Assembly: GCA_005882525.1 (NCBI GenBank)
Contig: VBGO01000027.1
Location: 1-28,283, forward strand
Reading direction: 5' to 3'
From: Chloroflexota bacterium
GTDB lineage: Bacteria; Chloroflexota; Dormibacteria; CF-121
DNA length: 28,283 nucleotides
Shown piece by piece: positions 6,948 through 13,332 of this stretch. The translations under genes were made by a program, and so were the position numbers. Position 1 is the stretch's first letter, and each line of letters opens with the position of its first letter. The notes under the pieces are model-generated. The model did not search any database and was not told the DNA's origin. It worked only from the letters and a program-made list of their open reading frames with translations.

Positions 6948-7388
6948 CTACCGGGTTCGAGCTGCCTTGGCCTGGCAACGGGCGCAGCGGCCGTGCACGA
7001 CGAGGTCGGCGTTGCTCACCACGAACTCGTGCTCGTCGGTGATGTGGTGCAGCACCGGCACCATGTGGTCACCCTCGATGTGCAGCGTCGAGCCGCACTG
7101 GTCGCAGACCAGGTGGTAGTGATCGGTCCCCTCCTCGGCAAGCTCGTAGTAGGCGCGGTCCCTGATGCGGGTCTCCTTGACGAGGCCGAGCTCCTCCAGC
7201 ACCTCGAGGCAGCGGTAGACCGTCGCCAGGTTGAAACGCGGATACTGTCGCCGGATCTGGCCCAGGATGTCCTCGGCGCTGAGGTGCTTCTTGCTGTGCC
7301 GCAGGGTGTCCCAAACCAGCTGGCGCTGCATCGTCAGCCGGTAGCCGGACGTATGGAGCGCTTCGGTCGCCGACGGGCGCGATTTCAT
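6948..7388 (-). CDS. Fur-family metalloregulator, Nur-like
   Basis: A 146-aa Fur-superfamily repressor. The N-terminal winged helix contains GYRLTMQRQLVWDTL and the recognition helix NLATVYRCLEVLEELGLV (~53-70). The C-terminal dimer domain has HYHLVCDQCG (H90, H92, C95, C98) and GRCARC (C135, C138), the structural Zn site, plus scattered His (H103, H108, H114, H115, H120) for the sensory metal. By eye the QRQLV, DILGQIR and TVYRxLExLEELGLV segments resemble actinobacterial Nur more than E. coli Fur. The start overlaps the stop of the CtaG-like gene as ATGA. Its neighbours are a VIT1 transporter and a HoxN-type gene carrying a Nur-like operator, so a nickel (or Fe/Mn) role is likely; the metal is inferred. 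Confidence 0.88.
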   Translation of the reverse strand: MKSRPSATEALHTSGYRLTMQRQLVWDTLRHSKKHLSAEDILGQIRRQYPRFNLATVYRCLEVLEELGLVKETRIRDRAYYELAEEGTDHYHLVCDQCGSTLHIEGDHMVPVLHHITDEHEFVVSNADLVVHGRCARCQAKAARTR

Positions 7389-8188
7389 CGCCTCATTGTG
7401 GCAGGGGATTCGATCTCGACCACCGGCCGTTCGCCGGCTGTCGCCGCTTTGTCATCGAGCCGGAAGAAGATGATCCAGATGGCGGCGAAATAGATCAGGT
7501 TGCCCAGCCCGAACATGACCAGCCCGGCAACCAGCTGGTCGTCGAGCGGCGAGAGCGGCGTCACCCGCGGTGCCGCTCCGTAGAAGGGATAGACCACCGT
7601 CGGCGACAGGATGAAGGCGAGCCCCAGGATGGTGGGTGGCACGCCGGCGAAGCCCAAATAGGCGATCTTCCCGATCACGCTCATCGCCCCCGCCCGCCCA
7701 GCAGGCACCAGGATCGGCCACCAGAAGAGCACACCGGCAGCCAGGAAGCTCAGGTGCTCGAGCACGTGCACCGGCTGGTCGCGCAGGGTCGCCTCGTAGA
7801 GAAATGGCAGGTGCCAGACGGCCAGCACCACGTTGAAGATGATGCTGGCCGCCAGTGCCGGCACACGGATGCGGCGGAAGGCCCGCCACGCCTCGGGCAG
7901 ACCGAGCAGCAGCAGCGGCGGCACGATCATGGCCAGCAGGAGGTGCTGCAGCATATGGAAGCTGAACAGGTAGTTGTCCCCGCCCACGTCGATCGGCGAC
8001 TCGAGCGCCAGGACCAGGACCAGCAAGCCGCCGGCAAAGTACAGGCGCGCGAGCGGCGACCATGCCGTCGTCCGTCCGCCGTTGCGGATCAGCCAGACGT
8101 ATCCACCGGCCAGTGCCAGCGTGCCGGCCAGCACCGTGGGATCCCATTGCCACGTCCAGAGGCTGAGGCTCGCATGCAGTGGCGCCAC
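7385..8188 (-). CDS. ctaG: Cytochrome c oxidase assembly-type membrane protein (caa3_CtaG)
   Basis: A ~267-aa membrane protein of the caa3-type CtaG family, associated with copper delivery to and assembly of cytochrome c oxidase. Conserved features are LARLYFAGGLLVLVLALESPID, the His-rich helix FSFHMLQHLLLAMIVPPLLLLG, VWHLPFLYEATL, and HVLEHLSFLAAGVLFWWPI; seven helices can be traced. I use GTG at 8188 because the longer open frame to 8284 runs across the 3' end of the upstream gene and reads as non-membrane, charged sequence. The start lies 5 nt past that gene's stop. The stop overlaps the Fur-family start. No oxidase genes are in view. Confidence 0.82.
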   Translation of the reverse strand: MAPLHASLSLWTWQWDPTVLAGTLALAGGYVWLIRNGGRTTAWSPLARLYFAGGLLVLVLALESPIDVGGDNYLFSFHMLQHLLLAMIVPPLLLLGLPEAWRAFRRIRVPALAASIIFNVVLAVWHLPFLYEATLRDQPVHVLEHLSFLAAGVLFWWPILVPAGRAGAMSVIGKIAYLGFAGVPPTILGLAFILSPTVVYPFYGAAPRVTPLSPLDDQLVAGLVMFGLGNLIYFAAIWIIFFRLDDKAATAGERPVVEIESPATMRR

Positions 8189-8193
8189 GGACT

Positions 8194-9579
8194 TTAGCCG
8201 GTGACCCCCTCCTGGACGATCGGCTGGGCAAGCAGCCACAGGCTTGTCATCGTGTAACCGACCATGGCGGCGATCCATGGCCACTCGGCGCGCCGGCCCT
8301 GGCGCTCGGTGCGGGCCACCCGTCCCAGATACCCGTGGGCCAGCACGACGGCCGCGATGTGCACGCCGATGATCAACACGATCTCGAAATACCAGACGAA
8401 CGCGGTCGGAATCAGGTTGCGGTTCGGTTCATATTCCACGGTCCCGAAGAGGTTCAGGCCCATCCCGAACGGATCGGAGGCCTGGTGGAGCAGGAGCTGC
8501 CCGTTGATGGCGAGGTAGTCGAAGTTGTGCGCCAGCAGGTATCCGAAGGCGATCGGGACCAACGAGGGGATGAGTCCGGCAACGACCTCGATCAGCGGCT
8601 GGTCCAGGTGGCCCACGGCGCGCACCGCGGCCGCGAAGCCGGCGAAGAGCGCCCAGATGAGCAGCACCATGCCGGCGAACACGAGCACGAGCAGGACAGT
8701 GTAACCGGCGGAGCCGGGCCGCAACGATTCCGGCAGACGGCCGACGAGATCCTTCCAGGCCGGGGTCGCAAGGAGTCCGTCGAAGCTGACCGAAACCAGC
8801 AGCATCAGGACGAAGGTCAACCGGCTGACCGACGCCTCGAACGGACGCGTGAGCCCACCAAAGAAGCCGCGCCTTCCCGGGGCCCCCAGGCGGAAGTAGC
8901 CGAGGCGACCCCAGGTGGCAAACAGCACCGAGAAGACCTCGCCCCGGCGGAGCCAGGTCTCCGCACCAAACAGGTACGCCATCACGACGTTCACGATGCC
9001 GTAGGCGAGCACCACCTGCGCCGTCCCCGCCGGCGTCGTGGTGACCCCGTTGAAGACGAGCTCGCCGCAAGCGAAGAGGAAGAACAGGATGGTCGCCGGC
9101 CAGTAGCCGAGCCAACCCGGCCAGGGCATGCGGGGCGTGGTGCCGAACAGCCGGGCCACGACGTTGAGGGGGCTGATGTACGGCCAGTAGTTGCCGATCA
9201 CGGCGACGCTGATCGGCACCGCGATCCAGAAGACCAGCCAGAACGCCGTCACCACGATGTTGTCCGGTGTGCTCTGCGTGCCGAACAGCCCGCCGACGAC
9301 CATGACGACGGCCACGACGACCATCAGCCAGCCTGGCCAGCTCGGCACGTTCGGAACCGGGGGGACGTCGTCGCCCGCCGGCTGTTGCCGGGCGACCGGA
9401 CGCCGCAACACTAGCAAGAAGGAGATGAAGACGACCGCGCCCGCCCCGATCAGGAACAGGTAAAGCGGCGCGGGCAGGTCGTAGCGGGCCCCGAAGGCGT
9501 GAAGCGGAACGAGAGCCATGAGCACCACGATACCGAAGCCACGGGTTTTAGCTCCTTTTGTTTGGCCGTGTGGGGGCAC
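8194..9579 (-). CDS. Polytopic membrane protein, 'fenitrothion hydrolase'-like family
   Basis: About 461 aa with a signal-like N-terminus (GIVVLMALVPLHAFG) and 11-12 membrane helices. The segment FGARYDLPAPLYLFLIGAGAVVFISF resembles the start of actinobacterial proteins automatically named 'fenitrothion hydrolase'. Biochemistry exists only for a few members, so that name is not a safe function. Other visible stretches are FWIAVPISVAVIGNYWPYISPLN and LLAHNFDYLAINGQLLLHQASDPFG. The GTG at 9579 gives a basic n-region (KGAKTR) before the hydrophobic core, although a better AAAGGAG site lies inside this region. It overlaps the upstream gene by 32 nt and is followed by the CtaG-like gene after 5 nt, suggesting a joint role, perhaps in copper/oxidase biogenesis (inference). 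Confidence 0.7.
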   Translation of the reverse strand: MPPHGQTKGAKTRGFGIVVLMALVPLHAFGARYDLPAPLYLFLIGAGAVVFISFLLVLRRPVARQQPAGDDVPPVPNVPSWPGWLMVVVAVVMVVGGLFGTQSTPDNIVVTAFWLVFWIAVPISVAVIGNYWPYISPLNVVARLFGTTPRMPWPGWLGYWPATILFFLFACGELVFNGVTTTPAGTAQVVLAYGIVNVVMAYLFGAETWLRRGEVFSVLFATWGRLGYFRLGAPGRRGFFGGLTRPFEASVSRLTFVLMLLVSVSFDGLLATPAWKDLVGRLPESLRPGSAGYTVLLVLVFAGMVLLIWALFAGFAAAVRAVGHLDQPLIEVVAGLIPSLVPIAFGYLLAHNFDYLAINGQLLLHQASDPFGMGLNLFGTVEYEPNRNLIPTAFVWYFEIVLIIGVHIAAVVLAHGYLGRVARTERQGRRAEWPWIAAMVGYTMTSLWLLAQPIVQEGVTG

Positions 9580-10294
9580 GCCGCCTTCGCCGGCGGATTT
9601 CCTGGATAACGGCGATCACCCCGAAGAGAATCACGAATGCCAGGATCCCGTAGAACTCGACGTAGCGGCTCAGGGAGGTGAAGATGCTCTCGCCGGGCGC
9701 GCCGATCGGGGCGGTCGAAGCGTATTCTCCGAAGCCTGGCGAGTTGACGCTGGCGTAGGGGTCGCCGCCGGGTGCGCGCAGCGTGCGCAGCGCCCGCCAC
9801 CCGCTCCCCTCGTCGTATTGGATCTCTTTGAACGCTCCGGGCGGAAAGCGCATCGTCAGGTGGTAGCTGGAGACGACCGTCACCACCCCCCCACCGGGCT
9901 GGCCCAGGCAGTTGATCCGGTAGACATTTCCGCGAATCTCGACACCCGGCGGCGGCGCTGGCGGATTCGGGTCGGGCTCGATCGTGCACTTCACGCTCGT
10001 CGCGGCGGCGGGCGCCTTGAAGACGCCCGGCGCGAAATAGATGACGACCTGGCTGTCGTCCGTCTGCACCCCGCCACCCGCCACCTGACCATTCAGCACC
10101 GGCAGGGTCGCCTCGCCTCGCAGTGGCGGCTTGTTTCCAGCACGAAGGTTCGGCGGCGGCGACTCCCAGCGATACGGCTCCGGGGGCACGATTATGCCGT
10201 CGTAGAGAGGCGGGGCGGCGACCCGGCCATGGAGGAGCGCCGCGATGGTGAGTCCGAGCACGAGCGCGACCAGCCCCGCACGGCGCGCGGTCAT
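9548..10294 (-). CDS. Uncharacterised membrane-anchored protein
   Basis: A 248-aa protein I do not recognise. It has an N-terminal membrane/signal helix (RAGLVALVLGLTIAALLHG), a ~190-residue extracytoplasmic region rich in Pro and Gly (EPYRWESPPPNLRAGNKPP; IEPDPNPPAPPPGVEIRGNVYRI), and a C-terminal helix (YGILAFVILFGVIAVI) ending in a very basic tail (RRRRRRAPTRPNKRS). The middle part looks like beta-sandwich sequence, with VVIYFAPGVFKAP and LTMRFPPGAFKEIQYDEG. The start ATG (10292-10294) overlaps the CPBP stop as ATGA, which rules out the longer frame to 10678. It sits between a CPBP protease and the fenitrothion-hydrolase-like protein in one overlapping run. Confidence 0.7.
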   Translation of the reverse strand: MTARRAGLVALVLGLTIAALLHGRVAAPPLYDGIIVPPEPYRWESPPPNLRAGNKPPLRGEATLPVLNGQVAGGGVQTDDSQVVIYFAPGVFKAPAAATSVKCTIEPDPNPPAPPPGVEIRGNVYRINCLGQPGGGVVTVVSSYHLTMRFPPGAFKEIQYDEGSGWRALRTLRAPGGDPYASVNSPGFGEYASTAPIGAPGESIFTSLSRYVEFYGILAFVILFGVIAVIQEIRRRRRRAPTRPNKRS

Positions 10295-10860
10295 GCCCAG
10301 AACCAGGCGCCCCAGTCGGCCAGGGTGTGGGCAATCGCGCAGGGGAATACCCGCCCGGTCAGCGCGCGCAGCCCGCCGAGCGCCAGTCCGACGGCGGCGT
10401 CCAGTGGCAGAGCCGCGAGGCCGTAGCGTGGGAGGTGGATCAGCGCGAAGACCGCCGCGCCGGCGAGGATGGCCGCGACCGTTCCCGCCTCCCCCGCCCA
10501 ACGCCGGTAGAGCACGCCCCGGATCGACGTCTCCTCGAGGCTGGCGATCACGGCGGCAATCGCCGCCCAGGACCAGAAGGCGCCGAGGCCCCGCGCGCTG
10601 AGCGGCCCGGTCACGACCGGCGCCAGCAAGATCGCGCCGACCATCGACCCGGCGATCAGCGACCGTCCCCTTCCCCATCGCGGCTCGCCCGTCGACGGCT
10701 CACGCTCGAACCAGCTGATCGCCAGCAAGCAACCCCCGAAGACGATCGTGCTAAGCGCATCGCCGAGAGGCAGGAGTAAGGCTCGGAGGAGCGCGGCCGC
10801 CAGGATCAAACCGGTGACCCGCACGGCCCGCCGCGGGGCGGCGAGTCGGACCTGGATCAC
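10291..10860 (-). CDS. CPBP-family intramembrane metalloprotease (CAAX protease-like)
   Basis: The 189-aa membrane protein has the three CPBP/ABI motifs: EExxxR as E109-E110-TSI-R114, FxxxH as F138-ALI-H142, and HxxxD as H178-TLA-D182. These build the Glu/His catalytic site shared with Rce1. About five helices are visible; the length is at the low end of the family. Bacterial members cleave membrane or secreted peptides or protect against self-made bacteriocins, and the substrate here is unknown. GTG start, overlapping the preceding lipoprotein stop as GTGA, so translation is probably coupled. Confidence 0.85.
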   Translation of the reverse strand: MIQVRLAAPRRAVRVTGLILAAALLRALLLPLGDALSTIVFGGCLLAISWFEREPSTGEPRWGRGRSLIAGSMVGAILLAPVVTGPLSARGLGAFWSWAAIAAVIASLEETSIRGVLYRRWAGEAGTVAAILAGAAVFALIHLPRYGLAALPLDAAVGLALGGLRALTGRVFPCAIAHTLADWGAWFWA

Positions 10861-12116
10861 CGCGGTAGCGGGATGAAGCCTGGCGAGCCGGTCGCGAAGA
10901 CCGGTGGGTAGACGGTGACGCTATGGCGGACGCCCTGCCACTGCCAGATGACACTGGCGGCCCGCGTATTTTGTCCCATAGCCGCGGCGGTGGTGGCGAA
11001 CCGCACGCCGGCGCCGTTCGCGAGCGTGCCGGCCGGCAGGTCGAGACCGCGGGCCGCCGCCGCCAGGCCACTTGCCCCCAGATCGCCCGCGCCCGACATG
11101 ACATAGTGGAAGAGAGCCCAGGCGGCGCTGAATCCCGCCAGGGACTCTTCGGTGGGGTCGCTTCCGAACTCGCGCCGGTAAGCGCTCGCGAAGCGGGCGT
11201 AGATTCCCCGCCCGGTGTCGTTCAGCGCTTCTGGATTGAAGCCCTCCGGCGGACGATCCGCCGCGAAGACGCCGATCGCGTCGGCGCCGAGCATGGCGCC
11301 GAAGTCGGGAACACACTGGGCCATGGTCGAACCGATCAAGGCGTCGACGCGCAGGCCGTCCTTCAACATGGCGCGCCGAAAGTCGACCCCGTCCGCAATG
11401 TAGGACGCCAGCACCAGGATGTTCGGCTGCGCAGCACGGACCCCTTTGAGAACGGCGGGCCAGTCGGGCGCGTGGGCGTCGTAGACGATGTCGGCGACCA
11501 CCTGGATCCCGTCGCGCGCGGCCTGCTGCGCCGCCGCGCTGGCCACGGAGGTCGGGTAGCCGTCCACGTTGTGGACGATAGCCATCCGCAGGCTCCAGGC
11601 GGACGTGTTCAACCGCGGCGCCAGCTCCGTCGCCGCGAAGTGGCTGGCCATCGTCCCCAGGTTTCCACCGGTCGCCCCAATCCGGAAGACCAGCGGATAG
11701 CCGCGGCCCGTCAGCTGATCCGCCACGGCCCCGGCTTCCCAGTAGAGCAACCCGCGCGACTGCGCCGCCGCGCTGACCGGCATCGAGAGGCTGCTCGAGT
11801 AGGCGCCCAGGATGGTCTGCACGCCCTGCGCCTTCAGCTCCTGGACCCGGCTGGTCGCGTCGGCCTCCGAGGTCAGGTCTTTCGTGATCAGCGCGATCGG
11901 CACCCCCTCCACCCCACCATCGGCGTTGGCGAGGTCACGAGCGATCTGGACGCCGGCGTACTCCTGCTTGGCCAGTGGGGCTTGCGCGCCCGTCAGTGGA
12001 AAGAGCGCGCCAACCTTGATGGTGGCGACTGCATTTCCGGACGGTGCGGTCGCGCACGCGGCGCAGGCCAGGACAACCCCAATGGCGGCGAGCTGCCGAA
12101 GTCGCACCACAGGCAT
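10857..12116 (-). CDS. ABC-type substrate-binding lipoprotein (Peripla_BP_6, branched-chain amino-acid type)
   Basis: A 419-aa periplasmic-binding-protein fold, type I, as in LivJ/LivK. After a signal peptide (MPVVRLRQLAAIGVVLAC) the Cys of VLAC is a likely lipidation site. The family core follows: IKVGALFPLTGAQAPLAKQEYAGVQIARDL, ANADGGVEGVPIALITKD, then EADATSRVQELKAQGVQTILGAYSS and late YRREFGSDPTEESLAGFSAAWAL. I start at ATG 12116; a longer frame begins with TTG and adds no signal-like sequence. No ABC permease or ATPase gene is in the window, so this is an orphan binding protein. Its stop overlaps the CPBP protease start. Confidence 0.85.
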   Translation of the reverse strand: MPVVRLRQLAAIGVVLACAACATAPSGNAVATIKVGALFPLTGAQAPLAKQEYAGVQIARDLANADGGVEGVPIALITKDLTSEADATSRVQELKAQGVQTILGAYSSSLSMPVSAAAQSRGLLYWEAGAVADQLTGRGYPLVFRIGATGGNLGTMASHFAATELAPRLNTSAWSLRMAIVHNVDGYPTSVASAAAQQAARDGIQVVADIVYDAHAPDWPAVLKGVRAAQPNILVLASYIADGVDFRRAMLKDGLRVDALIGSTMAQCVPDFGAMLGADAIGVFAADRPPEGFNPEALNDTGRGIYARFASAYRREFGSDPTEESLAGFSAAWALFHYVMSGAGDLGASGLAAAARGLDLPAGTLANGAGVRFATTAAAMGQNTRAASVIWQWQGVRHSVTVYPPVFATGSPGFIPLPR

Positions 12117-12161
12117 TCTAGGTGGGCAGACCCAGCGCCGACCGCCCAAAGCTGACGGGCG

Positions 12162-12329
12162 CTACCGGGGTGGCTTGGGTCGTCGCAGCCGCTTGTGCAC
12201 GTCCATCAGCGTCTCCCCACGATGCCGGCTGCCGGGGCGCGGCCTGGTCGGCGGCAGGCGGGTTCCCCACCAGAGCAAAAGACCAACGCCGAGAGCGATC
12301 ACGACAACAGCAAGGATGGGTCCAACCAC
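12162..12329 (-). CDS. Small single-pass membrane protein (55 aa)
   Basis: A short open frame not overlapped by another convincing gene. It begins with GTG 16 nt after the CDP-alcohol transferase stop and encodes VGPILAVVVIALGVGLLLWW, a clean membrane helix, followed by a Pro/Arg-rich hydrophilic tail (GTRLPPTRPRPGSRHRG, then LMDVHKRLRRPKPPR). The topology should be N-out/C-in by the positive-inside rule. A GGAATGAG stretch 4 nt upstream may be a weak ribosome site. No homology is recognised; the case rests on the abrupt change from hydrophobic to basic residues and the fit into the gap. Confidence 0.55.
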   Translation of the reverse strand: MVGPILAVVVIALGVGLLLWWGTRLPPTRPRPGSRHRGETLMDVHKRLRRPKPPR

Positions 12330-12345
12330 CGGCTCATTCCAGGCT

Positions 12346-13266
12346 TCAGACCTGCTCGATGCCCTTCATGAGGACCGTGACGAACGCCCCGACCGCCGTG
12401 ATGGCGACGACCGCGTAGAGCACCGGTTCGATGGTGGTGAACGGCAGGTTGAAGGCGGTCGCGGCGGCGGCGGCGAACACGGTGAGCGCGATGCCCGCCG
12501 ACGAAGCTCGACCCCAGGTGGTGTGGCGAACGCGAAGCGTGCGGCGCCGGACCACCAAGAAAGCGATGCCGCCGACAATCGGGAAGGCGTAGCGCACGGT
12601 CACCAGCGCGGCGAGCCACTGCGGCAGGATGCCGATGACGGCCAGCGAGATCGCCGCGACGCTAAAGAAGAGCCCATCCATGAAAGGATCGTAGAGGCGG
12701 CCCCAGCGGGTCGAGGCGTGGCGGCGCCGAGCCAGCCAGCCGTCCGCCAGGTCGGTGAACGCGGCCAGGCCGAAGACCGCGACCAGCGGAACGTACGATC
12801 CCTGACTTGCCCAGTGCGCCCCCCACGCGACCCAGACGGCGGCGAACCCGCGCAGCTCGGTCAGGCGGTTGGGCCAGCCGAGCGATGTCTGCAGCTCGCC
12901 GGACTCGAGGTTGACCATCAGCCCGAGATGAAGGGCCAGGTCGAACATCAGCACGGCCCACCAGAGCAGGCTGCTGATGAGGAACCAGATCGCGTCGTTG
13001 AGCCCGAAGGTCGAGAAGACCCCGAGGGCCGCCAGAGCGATGCCGATGACGCCGACCACCGTGAAACGCAGCCAGGAGGCCCGCAACTGGTCGCTCATGC
13101 CAAAAATCTGCATCGACCGGACCCAGGATGCCCGCCAGAACGCCGCCCAGGCGCGCCAGCCATAGCCGCCCTCCTTGAGATCGTGGAGAAGGCCGATGAC
13201 GAAAATATTGGGCGGGAGATCGGGCTCGTCCTTCGCACCCGACCTCTCGTTGGGCCGGCGCACCAT
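12346..13266 (-). CDS. CDP-alcohol phosphatidyltransferase family membrane protein
   Basis: A 306-aa integral membrane enzyme of the CDP-OH-P family, which moves a phosphate-linked group from a CDP-alcohol to an acceptor alcohol in phospholipid synthesis. The motif D-xx-DG-xx-AR-x8-G-xxx-D-xxx-D is complete: D172, D175-G176, A179-R180, G189, D193, D197. Six or more helices surround it. The N-terminal ~115 residues are an extra region with its own hydrophobic helices, so the protein is longer than the ~200-aa PgsA type. The acceptor cannot be assigned. ATG start with only a weak CAGG upstream. It lies between the penicillin-binding protein and the 55-aa membrane protein on the same strand. Confidence 0.87.
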   Translation of the reverse strand: MVRRPNERSGAKDEPDLPPNIFVIGLLHDLKEGGYGWRAWAAFWRASWVRSMQIFGMSDQLRASWLRFTVVGVIGIALAALGVFSTFGLNDAIWFLISSLLWWAVLMFDLALHLGLMVNLESGELQTSLGWPNRLTELRGFAAVWVAWGAHWASQGSYVPLVAVFGLAAFTDLADGWLARRRHASTRWGRLYDPFMDGLFFSVAAISLAVIGILPQWLAALVTVRYAFPIVGGIAFLVVRRRTLRVRHTTWGRASSAGIALTVFAAAAATAFNLPFTTIEPVLYAVVAITAVGAFVTVLMKGIEQV

Positions 13267-13332
13267 GACCTGAGTAAAGGCGCTTTCTGCCGACGCGTCA
13301 AGGACCGTTAGGCGGCCCGGTTCGACCCGTAT

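Noticed and set aside
8189..8284. N-terminal extension of the CtaG-like gene
   Set aside because: It reads through the 3' end of the upstream membrane-protein gene and encodes non-conserved charged sequence; the GTG at 8188 follows that gene's stop.
8194..9579. Annotation as a true fenitrothion hydrolase
   Set aside because: Only resemblance to automatically named membrane proteins is seen; no catalytic motif is recognisable.
10295..10678. N-terminal extension of the uncharacterised anchored protein
   Set aside because: It lies inside the CPBP protease gene and is Arg/Gly-rich noise; the ATG overlapping the CPBP stop is followed by a good membrane helix.
12117..12149. TTG start for the binding lipoprotein
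   Set aside because: It adds 11 residues without signal-peptide character; ATG 12116 begins a normal lipoprotein signal.
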